A stretch of DNA of 29,159 nt from WQXF01 sp031553615 (GTDB lineage: Bacteria; Bacillota; Clostridia; Christensenellales; Aristaeellaceae). The translations under genes were made by a program, and so were the position numbers. Under the pieces are notes generated by a model that ran no database searches, was not told the origin of the DNA, and saw only the letters and a list, made by a program, of their open reading frames with translations. Numbering within the stretch: position 1 is the stretch's first letter; each line of letters begins with the position of its first letter. Positions 22,100 to 29,159 of the stretch are shown piece by piece. The stretch is from NCBI GenBank assembly GCA_031553615.1, contig JAVBLJ010000063.1, positions 1-29,159 of the forward strand, read 5' to 3'.

Positions 22100-22239
22100 G
22101 CTCGTCCTCCTTTAATCATCGCCAATGATCGCCAATATTCGCGACGGATCGCCGCCCGATGCTAGTATGCACGAACGGACTCTATGATCATTCGAAGCGG
22201 GGTTGCGCACAACCTCGCTGTTTTGTTCTGCAGCATTTT

Positions 22240-22836
22240 CTATAGCATTTTCCGCACGATGTGACCATGCGCGAACTCGCGCACCGGCGCAAAGCCCGCC
22301 TTTTCATACATGCGCAGATGCCCGTGGTAATTGGCAAACACGTCGCACGAGCCCTCGTGCCCGCAGTTGGCCGGGTAGGCTTCCACGCAGGCGTAGCCCT
22401 CGGCGCGCGCATCTGCGCAGACCCGCTCCAGCAGTGCGGTGGCAATGCCTTGGCCGCGCATGGCAGGAGCAATGGTGAAGCAGGTCACGGCCTTGATGCG
22501 CTCCGGGTCGCCCTCACCCAAAAGATCGGCGTGCTCCACGATGCGACGGTAGGCCGATTTATCGTTGGCATTGCACCAGCCGACCACCGCGCCTTCCCGG
22601 TAGGCCAGGTAGCCGCGCATGCCGCCCCGGGCGATGAGCTCGCCCGCATAGCCGCGCAGCGCCTCGCGCAGCTTCTCCTCGCCGCAACCGTCGAGCTCCC
22701 GCTCAAATGCGGCGTCACAATGATAGAACGTGCAATAGCAAAGGGACCATTCCTGGTGATCGCTAAACGCGGTATGATCAAAGAAATCCATGTAATCCGC
22801 GAGCAAATCCGGGGTCAGGGCGCGAATCTCCACCAT
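22240..22836 (-). CDS. GNAT-family N-acetyltransferase
   Basis: The 198-residue protein has an acetyl-CoA-binding motif A, VTCFTIAPAMRGQGIATALL, with the R-G-Q-G-I-A pyrophosphate loop, followed by GYACVEAYPAN and a C-terminal YEKAGFAPVREF, both typical of GNAT enzymes. The N-terminal half (LADYMDFFDHTAFSDHQEWS with several cysteines in LCYCTFYHCD) matches clostridial GNAT proteins of unknown substrate. I use the ATG at 22836; GGGAGAG lies about ten bases upstream, a loose spacing. About 140 bases separate it from nadE downstream. Confidence 0.85.
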   Translation of the reverse strand: MVEIRALTPDLLADYMDFFDHTAFSDHQEWSLCYCTFYHCDAAFERELDGCGEEKLREALRGYAGELIARGGMRGYLAYREGAVVGWCNANDKSAYRRIVEHADLLGEGDPERIKAVTCFTIAPAMRGQGIATALLERVCADARAEGYACVEAYPANCGHEGSCDVFANYHGHLRMYEKAGFAPVREFAHGHIVRKML

Positions 22837-22902
22837 GCGCGGCACTCTCCCTTCGTTTTGCCTTCGTTCTTGCCGCGATCCTGCGGCGCTGTTCTCTGCA
22901 TC

Positions 22903-22934
22903 AAAAAAAAGCCTTGCAGAGGAACCTGCAAAGC
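22903..22934 (-). terminator. Terminator of the pilus operon
   Basis: On the minus strand GCTTTGCAG pairs with CTGCAAGGC (9 bp, one G-U) around a 6-base loop, followed by eight T. It lies 33 bases after the regulator's stop and closes the leftward pilus cluster. Confidence 0.9.
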
Positions 22935-22966
22935 CAATTTGACATACGTCCTGTGTTTTCCTGCTT

Positions 22967-24190
22967 TTACGCCTTGCCGCTCGCACGCGGGAACAGCCGT
23001 TTCATTTCCTTCATCACCGATATGCGGTACTGAAAGCGAATGGAAGGGCTATCGCACACCTGATAAAAGGCCCGCTTCACGCGCTCCATGACCATGCGGC
23101 CCCGATCGCAGGTATCGCAGCTGAGCACCAGCGCATACTTCGATGCGCCAAACCGCGCGATGATATCGCCTTTGCGCAGGTTTCCGCTCAGCACCTCCTG
23201 CAAATCCTTCATGGTCTCATCGAGCCGCAGCGGTTCAATGGGCTGATAGTCGGTGGAATTGACCATGATCAGCGCCAGGAACACCACCTGACCGGAGCGC
23301 TCCAATGCGCGGAGCTGCAGGTGATAGAATTCCTTGAACACCGAGTATTCGCACACGAAGGCCGTGTCCGGCTCCTCATAATCCTGCAGATCGGCGGCGA
23401 TGCCGTCGATGTCGCTATCCAGCGTTTGCCCGGTGCGCACAATCTGCTTGTAAAAATTGCGGATGCCTTCGGGCGGCTGCACGTCCAGGTAGCGCATGTG
23501 CATGTTGGTCACGTGCTTGTATTGCAGCAGGGCTTCGTTGTTGCGATTGGTTTTCACCAGCGCGTCCATGAGCGCCACGTGCAGCTCCTCGTCGAAGGCG
23601 TCCACGTCCAGCGCGGTGCGGCACACGCGGATCACCGCATCGTACGCCTCCCGCTCCCGCAGCAGCGTCACGTACTGGTGCGCCATGCGCAGGTATTCGT
23701 TGTGCAGGTGCGCGCTGCGCGATACCACCCATTCCTCGTGCGCAATGCCGGAAAGCAAATCGCCGGTATACAGCTCCTGGGCCTCGTCGAACTTCTTCGC
23801 CACCTGATTGGTCAGCTTGCTAACGTTCTTGAGCTCCTTACACAGGCGTTCAAAATCGAACAGGTCCACGCAAATATCCAGCTCGTTGTTCCAGCGGTAG
23901 GCCGAGCGCTCGGTGATGATGCAAGCGCCCAAGCGCTCATCGCAGCTGGCCAGCAGGGATCGGACACGGCTGACCAAGGTTTTCAGCGCATTTTCCGGGT
24001 TGCTGGATTGATCCCCGGGCCACAATGCTTCGCAGAGCTTATGATTGGGCGTAAGCTCTTGACGATGCAGCAGCAGGTACTGGATCAGCGCCTGTCCTTT
24101 CTTGGTTTTGCCGAGCGATTCTTCGATGCTCTTCTCATTAATGCGAATATCGAACCGCCCGAGCATCTTAATGCGGATGCTTGGTGCCAT
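22967..24190 (-). CDS. SARP/BTAD transcription regulator with degenerate GGDEF-like domain
   Basis: The 407-residue protein has three parts. Residues 1-105 form an OmpR-type winged helix (MAPSIRIKMLGRFDIRIN opening, ALWPGDQSSNPENALKTLVS). Residues 110-255 are a helical BTAD domain (LYTGDLLSGIAHEEWVVSR and HVALMDALVKTNRNNEALLQ). Residues about 275-400 resemble a GGDEF domain: a FLALIMVN strand, then RKGDIIARFGASKYALVL. In the position of the GGDEF active site the sequence is GASKY (348-352), so cyclase activity should be lost, while RKGD (339-342) keeps the RxxD inhibitory-site pattern. The ATG at 24190 follows GGAGGG. It is the last gene of the pilus cluster, 35 bases after pilT, and probably regulates it or acts with it. 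Confidence 0.85.
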   Translation of the reverse strand: MAPSIRIKMLGRFDIRINEKSIEESLGKTKKGQALIQYLLLHRQELTPNHKLCEALWPGDQSSNPENALKTLVSRVRSLLASCDERLGACIITERSAYRWNNELDICVDLFDFERLCKELKNVSKLTNQVAKKFDEAQELYTGDLLSGIAHEEWVVSRSAHLHNEYLRMAHQYVTLLREREAYDAVIRVCRTALDVDAFDEELHVALMDALVKTNRNNEALLQYKHVTNMHMRYLDVQPPEGIRNFYKQIVRTGQTLDSDIDGIAADLQDYEEPDTAFVCEYSVFKEFYHLQLRALERSGQVVFLALIMVNSTDYQPIEPLRLDETMKDLQEVLSGNLRKGDIIARFGASKYALVLSCDTCDRGRMVMERVKRAFYQVCDSPSIRFQYRISVMKEMKRLFPRASGKA

Positions 24191-24225
24191 GGTATCCCTC
24201 CATTTTGATGGGCGAACGCAAGGCG

Positions 24226-25287
24226 TTAACCCATGAGTCTGCGTTCCAGCGTATCGGGGCTGGTAGCGTAGAGCAGTGCGTTTTCCTTGCTTATCTTCTT
24301 CTCTTTGTATAGGCGAAGCAGGTCGCCATCCATGGTGCGCATGCCCTGGGCTGCGCCGGCAAAAATCGCGTTGTCGAGCTGATGCCCCTTGCCCTCGCGA
24401 ATGATGTTCTGGATGGCGCTGTTGGAGATCATGATCTCGAACGCGGGCTCCATCTTTCCATCGAGGGTGGGAATGAGCTGCTGGGAAACGACCGCCTGCA
24501 GCACCATGGAGAGCTGAATGCGCACCTGCTGCTGCTGGTTGGCCGGGAACACATCCACGATGCGGTCGATGGTCTTGGCCGCCCCCACGGTATGCAGGGT
24601 GGAAAGCAGCAGATGGCCAGTCTCCGCCGCGGTCAGGGCGGTCGCGATGGTCTCATGATCGCGCATTTCGCCCAGAAGTATGACGTTGGGAACCTGGCGC
24701 AGCGCCGCACGCAACGCCTTGGCGAAGGATTCGGTGTCGTTGACGATCTCGCGTTGGCTCACGATGCACTTCTTGTGCGAATGGATGTACTCGATGGGGT
24801 CCTCCAGGGTGATGATATGGCCGCTGGTCTCGCGGTTGATGCGATCGATCATGCAGGCCAGGGTGGTGGTCTTGCCGCTGCCGCCCGGCCCGGTGACCAG
24901 GATCATGCCGCGCTTGATCGAGGAAAGCCCGAGCACCGCGTCGGGCACGTGCAGATCGTCCGCATTGGGCAACCCAAACGGAACAGCCCGCAACACCGCA
25001 GCCAACGAGCTGCGTTGCTTGTATACATTGCAACGGAAGCGCCCCAACTGCGAAATGGAGAGCGAGAAATCGTCATCGCCACGGGTCAACACCTCGACCA
25101 TGTCGCGGCGGCCGGCCAGCGCGTAGAGCTCGGTGATCATGCGCTCGCATTCGCTGCCCGAAAGGCTTTCCTCGTGCACCGGCACCAGGGTGCCGCGCAC
25201 CTTGGCGGTGATCGCGCGGCCGGGCACAATGTAGATATCCGATCCGCCCATTTCAATCGTTTTGGCAAGCACCAAAAGCAAATCCAT
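24226..25287 (-). CDS. pilT: Type IV pilus retraction ATPase PilT
   Basis: PilT is the hexameric ATPase that powers pilus retraction at the inner face of the membrane. The 353-residue protein has the N-terminal PAS-like domain, the Walker A loop TGPGGSGKTTT (about 132-142), the Asp box TLEDPIEY (160-167), the Walker B segment VILLGEMRD (202-210) and the His box LLLSTLHT (226-233). The segment AIQNIIREGK near residue 300 corresponds to the AIRNLIRE motif that marks PilT rather than the assembly ATPase PilB. The ATG at 25287 follows GGAGGAG. It sits between the pilus structural genes and the regulator. Confidence 0.95.
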   Translation of the reverse strand: MDLLLVLAKTIEMGGSDIYIVPGRAITAKVRGTLVPVHEESLSGSECERMITELYALAGRRDMVEVLTRGDDDFSLSISQLGRFRCNVYKQRSSLAAVLRAVPFGLPNADDLHVPDAVLGLSSIKRGMILVTGPGGSGKTTTLACMIDRINRETSGHIITLEDPIEYIHSHKKCIVSQREIVNDTESFAKALRAALRQVPNVILLGEMRDHETIATALTAAETGHLLLSTLHTVGAAKTIDRIVDVFPANQQQQVRIQLSMVLQAVVSQQLIPTLDGKMEPAFEIMISNSAIQNIIREGKGHQLDNAIFAGAAQGMRTMDGDLLRLYKEKKISKENALLYATSPDTLERRLMG

Positions 25288-25317
25288 GCCTGTACTCCTC
25301 CGTTACCGTGTACTGAT

Positions 25318-25890
25318 TTAGAACGAGGGGTAGAGATCCATCGTCTGCCCGCTTTCCCAGGCCGCGTTGTCCACCACCGTATGGCTAACCATCGTGTAGC
25401 GCGGCCCCGCCAGCGCGCGGGCCACGTTTAGCTTGGCTATGAGCAGATGATCCTGCCCCATGGGCACGGCGATTCGCAGTTCCAGCACGTCCCCGGCAGC
25501 CTCGCCTTCGAACTCCTCTTTGTGCTCATCTTCGAGCCCATCCTCAAGCCCATCCTCTTCGGCGCTCTCCTCATCGAGGGCAAGCGCTTCGGCCTGGGCT
25601 CGGTATTCGCTTTGCATGGCCAGCACGCTCTGTGCGTAGGCCTCTATGTCGCCTGCCGCGCCGGTTCGCGCGTCGATCAGCCGCTGATCGATGACCGCCA
25701 GCACGCCCTGCATCTCCGCCGCCGCCGCATAGTAGCTTTGGGTGGTCTCCACGTTGCGCTCGCTCAGCGAGCTATCGTTCTGCGCGCTGGCCATCGCCAG
25801 TATCGCTAGCGCAGCCATCAGCAGCGTCACCAGGATCATCAGCAGCGATGCCATGCCCGGCCCAATCCGGAATCCGGTTTCGGTCTTCAC
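25318..25890 (-). CDS. Pilus-associated single-pass protein with acidic linker
   Basis: The 190-residue protein has one hydrophobic segment at about residues 10-33 (MASLLMILVTLLMAALAILA), then a helical region, a very acidic stretch (EESAEEDGLEDGLEDEHKEE) and a C-terminal beta-rich end. The layout recalls PilX/minor-pilin-like proteins, but there is no GFTLIE-type cleavage motif. The start is a GTG at 25888-25890, placed by GGAGGAGG seven bases upstream; it overlaps the stop of the preceding gene by four bases (GTGA). A much longer upstream reading lies inside that gene and is not used. It probably contributes to pilus assembly; this rests on position. Confidence 0.7.
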   Translation of the reverse strand: MKTETGFRIGPGMASLLMILVTLLMAALAILAMASAQNDSSLSERNVETTQSYYAAAAEMQGVLAVIDQRLIDARTGAAGDIEAYAQSVLAMQSEYRAQAEALALDEESAEEDGLEDGLEDEHKEEFEGEAAGDVLELRIAVPMGQDHLLIAKLNVARALAGPRYTMVSHTVVDNAAWESGQTMDLYPSF

Positions 25891-26324
25891 GGCTGTACCT
25901 CCTCCAGCGGAATGTAGTTCTGCACAGGCAGCACTACCAGCGGTTCCGCCGCTTCCCCGGGCTTGGCTTTGGCGCGGTATACGCTCACCGTCGCCCCCAG
26001 CATCCGGCCCGCGCCGGTGGGAACTTCGGGTTGCACCTTGGCCTCTACGGTCAACGCGCTCCCCTCGCGCACCAATGTATACAGACCCTCGTCGGTTTGA
26101 ACGAATCCTGCCTGCAGCAGCACGCTCTCCGCATCGCGCCCACCGTAAAGGCGTTCGGCGCAATCCTGGGCGGCGACGAGCGCGCGCTCGGTCAGGTTGC
26201 TGCGGTCGCTCTTGTTGTGGGCGGCGACAAACATCTGCACGACGGTCACAGCGACCAGGGAAAAGAAGAGCACGACGATGATCAGTTCAGTCAACAGCAC
26301 GTCGCTTTTGCTTCGGTTGTGCAA
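25887..26324 (-). CDS. Pilin-like single-pass protein
   Basis: The 145-residue protein starts with a short basic leader followed by DVLLTELIIVVLFFSLVAVT, a hydrophobic helix with a glutamate at the fifth place if cleavage occurred after D8. That resembles the mature N-terminus of type IV pilins, but the residue before the cleavage site is Asp instead of Gly and the +1 residue is Val, so prepilin-peptidase processing is uncertain. The remainder looks like a pilin-type globular domain. The start is a TTG at 26322-26324 with GGGGAGG eight bases upstream. It is coupled to the next gene by a four-base overlap. Confidence 0.7.
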   Translation of the reverse strand: MHNRSKSDVLLTELIIVVLFFSLVAVTVVQMFVAAHNKSDRSNLTERALVAAQDCAERLYGGRDAESVLLQAGFVQTDEGLYTLVREGSALTVEAKVQPEVPTGAGRMLGATVSVYRAKAKPGEAAEPLVVLPVQNYIPLEEVQP

Positions 26325-26339
26325 GTCCTCCGCCTCCCC

Positions 26340-26852
26340 TCATCGCGCAGCCTGTGCGCGCAGCTGTAGCCACATGGCTTCCTCGGTACCGTCCGGCATG
26401 GTGACGCTCAGCTCGACGTGACCATCCTCGGCGCGCACGTCAAACGCGGATACATCGGCGATTCGCTCGCCCGCGCTCAGATCCAGCTCCTCATCGGCCA
26501 CGGTAAACAGCTCGCAGATCGCGCCGCCCTCACCAGTCTCGTTGGGCTGGTAGAAGATAAACGTCTTGAGCATTTCTCCCTCATACTGCTGGCTGAGCAC
26601 CAGCATGGGGTTGCCCTCGTAGCTCTCCACTGTTACCGCGCCCGCTTCATCCCCGGCGCGCACCTTGCTGGCGATGTAGCTGAGGGAGGTGCGCCGCTGT
26701 GCGTTATGATCGGCGCTATCGGCAATGCCCTGGTACACGCCGGCGCCAATCAGCACCAGCAGCAGCGAAAACAGGGCGTACATGCCCAGCAACAGGAACA
26801 CGAACATCCCGCTGACGCTTTGCCCGGATTTGATGTTTTTTCTAGCTCGCAT
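26340..26852 (-). CDS. DUF4860-like pilus-locus membrane protein
   Basis: The 170-residue protein has a basic N-terminus, a hydrophobic segment at about residues 15-42 (MFVFLLLGMYALFSLLLVLI) and a soluble beta-rich domain with TSLSYIASKVRAGDEAGAV, a layout I associate with the DUF4860 family of clostridial pilus or secretion loci. The ATG at 26852 follows GGGGGTGAGG; 21 extra codons upstream lie in the preceding gene. It overlaps the stop of that gene by 11 bases. The function is unknown; position points to a minor pilin or assembly factor. Confidence 0.72.
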   Translation of the reverse strand: MRARKNIKSGQSVSGMFVFLLLGMYALFSLLLVLIGAGVYQGIADSADHNAQRRTSLSYIASKVRAGDEAGAVTVESYEGNPMLVLSQQYEGEMLKTFIFYQPNETGEGGAICELFTVADEELDLSAGERIADVSAFDVRAEDGHVELSVTMPDGTEEAMWLQLRAQAAR

Positions 26853-27183
26853 TCGGTTCCTCACCCCCGATCGGGCTGACCATAATGTCCGGCATGATAT
26901 TCTTGCCAAATGCATCGTAGTGCACGATGAACTTGTCTGCGTCGACCACCACGCCGTAGTGTTCGGTCAGATATTCCAGTGTGGGCGGATACCGCCCTTC
27001 TAGCGCATAGCAGGTCACCGATGCGCGGCGCAGCGCGTTGCGCAGGGTGGCGAGCTGTTGGTTCTGTACGCGACTATCGGTCTGGTTAAGCAGCACAACG
27101 GTCACCACCAGCACCAACGCGAACGCAAGGATCGAACCGATCAGCGCGCGGCGCCATCCGGTGTTCAGCCGATAAAGATGCAT
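26842..27183 (-). CDS. Small pilin-like membrane protein
   Basis: The 113-residue protein has one hydrophobic segment (about residues 13-32) and then LATLRNALRRASVTCYALEG with RYPPTLEYLTEHYGV, a pattern reminiscent of major pseudopilins in which a helix leads to a YP-containing loop. No prepilin cleavage motif is present. The ATG at 27183 follows GGGAG. It begins 20 bases after the pilC stop and overlaps the DUF4860-like gene by 11 bases. Assignment to the pilus is by position and shape. Confidence 0.7.
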   Translation of the reverse strand: MHLYRLNTGWRRALIGSILAFALVLVVTVVLLNQTDSRVQNQQLATLRNALRRASVTCYALEGRYPPTLEYLTEHYGVVVDADKFIVHYDAFGKNIMPDIMVSPIGGEEPNAS

Positions 27184-27203
27184 ACCGCTTGCTCCCTTCG
27201 CAT

Positions 27204-28277
27204 TTACAGGATCGAGGAGATGATGCTGACCATGGGCAACATGACCGAGAGGAGGATGGCGCCGATGATCACGCTAAGCAATATAACCAGCGTGGGCTCG
27301 ATGAGCGCAACCAAGCGCGCGATGTCCTGCTCGTTTTGCTCCTGGTAGATGACGGCCAGCTTCTCCATCACGGTGTCGGTCTGGCCCGTCATGAAGCCGA
27401 TTTGCACCATCTTGTTGTGCAGATCGTCGAAGATGCGTGCGCTCGCAACCGCATCCGGGAACGTCGCGCCCTCCAGCATCTTGTCGCCGCAAGCCTTGAC
27501 CTTGCCGCGCGCTTCCGGGTCTTCCATGACGCCCTCGATCAGTTGCATGGCCTCTTCCAGCGGGTAACCGCTCTTTAGCATCATGGCCAGGTTGGCAGCA
27601 AACCGACCGGCGGCGATGCGCTCGCTCATCCGGCGAACCGGCTTAAACACCTTGCCCAGCCATTTGGTGATGGCCGCGCGCTTGGAGGTACGCATCAGCA
27701 GCGCAAGCAGGAGCGCCGCCACGATGAGCACGCCCACCACAATCAGCACCGCCATGCCCAGGCCCATGCCCAAGCCCATGAGCGTGTTGGCCGTGGCGGA
27801 GACCTCGGTGCCCAAACTCCTGTACACCTGGTTGAATATGGGCAGCACCTTGACCACCAGCACCACGATGACCACCGCCATCATGGCGATGAGGCAGAGC
27901 GGGTAGGTGATGGCGCTTCGGATCGAGTGGCTCGTGGCCTGTTCGCGGGCGTAATAGCTGCTGAGCGAAGCCATAACCTCGTCGAGCTTGCCGGTTCTTT
28001 CGCCGATATCCACCATGCGCACCAGGTAGGGCGGGAACACTTTGTTCTCGCTCAGCGCAGCGTGCAGCGAGCCGGTACGCTTCACCGCCTCGTCAATCCG
28101 GGCGAAGGCTGCGCCGTACGCGGTATCCTTGTAGTTGCTGCAAAGCGCCTCGATGCCATCATATAGCGCTACACCCGAACCCAGTATCAGCGCGACCTGC
28201 TCGCAAAACATGCTGATCTCGCCGGCCGGAAGATACCGCGCCTTTTGTTCTTTTACGGCTTCCTGAAGGTGTTCCAT
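27204..28277 (-). CDS. pilC: Type IV pilus inner-membrane platform protein PilC
   Basis: PilC (type II secretion F family) is the membrane platform on which PilB and PilT act. The 357-residue protein has two T2SSF domains: the first around residues 25-150 (FCEQVALILGSGVALYDGIE, FPPYLVRMVDIGERTGKLDE), then membrane segments near 150-175 and 195-225, and the second around 240-350 (RFAANLAMMLKSGYPLEEAM, QIGFMTGQTDTVMEKLA) ending in a hydrophobic helix. The ATG at 28277 follows AAGGAGGACC. A long N-terminal extension in the same frame is not used. It lies 79 bases downstream of the transglutaminase-like gene. Confidence 0.93.
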   Translation of the reverse strand: MEHLQEAVKEQKARYLPAGEISMFCEQVALILGSGVALYDGIEALCSNYKDTAYGAAFARIDEAVKRTGSLHAALSENKVFPPYLVRMVDIGERTGKLDEVMASLSSYYAREQATSHSIRSAITYPLCLIAMMAVVIVVLVVKVLPIFNQVYRSLGTEVSATANTLMGLGMGLGMAVLIVVGVLIVAALLLALLMRTSKRAAITKWLGKVFKPVRRMSERIAAGRFAANLAMMLKSGYPLEEAMQLIEGVMEDPEARGKVKACGDKMLEGATFPDAVASARIFDDLHNKMVQIGFMTGQTDTVMEKLAVIYQEQNEQDIARLVALIEPTLVILLSVIIGAILLSVMLPMVSIISSIL

Positions 28278-28356
28278 CCCCTGGTCCTCCTTAAGCTTTT
28301 GTGCATCGGAATTCCAATGCGCAGTGAATACGTTTGGGCAAATTCGTCGGGGCGAA

Positions 28357-29159
28357 TCAGTAGTGGCGCTCTTCGCTATATGTCTGCGCCTGGTTGCCTG
28401 TGGCGGCGAAGGTGGCGTCGTACCGGTACCATTTGCCATCCACGAGCACATTGTTCCAGGCGTGATACGTTCTGTCGGCATAGCCGATAACCAGTTGCGT
28501 GGGAATACCCTGTACGCGCAGCATGCAGGCCATCACCGCCGAGTAATCGAAGCAGATACCCATTTTATCGTTTAGGACCGAATCGACATCGGGCAGGTAG
28601 CCGCTCTTGGCGCTGCGGGCGCGGGCGTAATGATAGGTGATTTGGCGCGAGCAGAAGCTGTAGACCGCCTTGACCTTCTCCGCGTCGCTGGTGAGGCCTT
28701 CGCAGAGCTCAAAGGATTTTTTGACTGTTTCGCTCTCCGCCGTATAGTTTACATATTGGCTCGGATAGAGATAGGGGATGTTTTCCTCGTCCAGCTCTGC
28801 GGTGATGGTCTTGCTGGCGAGCGTGGCGTACTGGCCCTTCTTCGCCTCTTGGAAAAACTGGATTTTGTATTTGCCATCGCCCAACTGGAGCGGGAACACC
28901 TCGTATTCGCCCTCGCCGTTCAAATCGTACGTCAGGGTTTCCTTGCCCTTGGTTACGCGAACTTTCAGACGTTTTTTGCTCTCCTTGTATTTGAGCATGA
29001 TGTAGCCCTGGTTGGAATTTCCATAATTGATCACGACGCCGCCCTTGTCGTAAATCATCTTTTTGTTTTCGGAAAGCGTAGGAATCTTTATATCATCGGG
29101 GGTCGCAGCAAAACAGACAAGCACAAAACAGAGTAGCAACATGCTTATCAGTACAGACC
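28357..29159 (-). CDS. Secreted transglutaminase-like protein, 5' end cut
   Basis: The frame is open to the window edge. An ATG at 29142 exists, but the codons upstream (VLIS before MLLLCFVLVCFA) continue a signal peptide, so the true start probably lies outside. After the signal comes a beta-sandwich-like region (about 100 residues) and a transglutaminase-like cysteine-protease domain with MGICFDYSAVMACMLR (catalytic Cys), YHAWNNVLV (His) and KWYRYDATF (Asp). Such domains in secreted bacterial proteins act as peptidases or cross-linkers. It lies 79 bases upstream of pilC on the same strand and may belong to the pilus cluster, possibly acting on pilus or wall proteins; that link is inferred. 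Confidence 0.85.
   Translation of the reverse strand, partial: SVLISMLLLCFVLVCFAATPDDIKIPTLSENKKMIYDKGGVVINYGNSNQGYIMLKYKESKKRLKVRVTKGKETLTYDLNGEGEYEVFPLQLGDGKYKIQFFQEAKKGQYATLASKTITAELDEENIPYLYPSQYVNYTAESETVKKSFELCEGLTSDAEKVKAVYSFCSRQITYHYARARSAKSGYLPDVDSVLNDKMGICFDYSAVMACMLRVQGIPTQLVIGYADRTYHAWNNVLVDGKWYRYDATFAATGNQAQTYSEERHY

Noticed and set aside
1..29159. CRISPR array, rRNA genes, or intact prophage
   Set aside because: No regularly spaced repeats, rRNA sequence or phage structural genes were seen; the only tandem repeats are the short two-copy ones listed.

Overview
The window is GC-rich DNA from an endospore-forming Firmicute, most likely an uncultured clostridial lineage. The evidence is a dense set of sporulation and germination genes (spoIIR, sleB, ypeB, spoIIP, gpr), strong GGAGG-type ribosome binding sites, the MEP-pathway kinase ispE, and a type IV pilus locus of clostridial type. 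I cannot name the genus from sequence alone.

Left part (1-4090), accessory and partly decayed. A gene cut by the window edge is followed by a promoter, an unusual tRNA-Ile with anticodon UAU, and a terminator. To the right of the tRNA lies about 3 kb of broken or foreign-looking DNA: a short inverted-repeat (MITE-like) element, a gamma-glutamylcyclotransferase-like pseudogene with its start lost and two frameshifts, an unidentified remnant, an AT-richer GNAT acetyltransferase, an intact YaiI/YqxD gene translationally coupled to a ywbE pseudogene, and an IS5-type transposase remnant. This looks like an eroded island next to a tRNA.

Middle part (4090-17750), core genome. A GT39-like membrane glycosyltransferase is followed by leftward genes: spoIIR (with a good SigF-type promoter), sleB and ypeB; ispE; an EF-G-like GTPase; a set of murI, a C_GCAxxG protein, a DUF1361 membrane protein and a TIM-barrel protein with overlapping or close junctions; and gpr-spoIIP. 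The murI promoter is followed at once by a terminator-like hairpin just before the murI start. rpsT runs rightward from a clear promoter preceded by phased A-tracts and ends in a UUCG-loop terminator.

Right part (17750-29159). A PHP phosphoesterase and a beta-lactamase-fold serine hydrolase share a leftward operon; a ferredoxin-fused aldo/keto reductase converges on nadE; a second GNAT gene lies upstream of nadE. The last 6 kb is one leftward cluster with close junctions: a transglutaminase-like secreted protein (cut by the window end), PilC, four small single-membrane-segment pilus-associated proteins, PilT, and a SARP/BTAD regulator ending in a terminator. The regulator carries a C-terminal GGDEF-like domain with a destroyed active site but a preserved RxxD motif in the inhibitory-site position. 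It could therefore sense cyclic di-GMP without making it, and it is the most interesting testable idea in the window.
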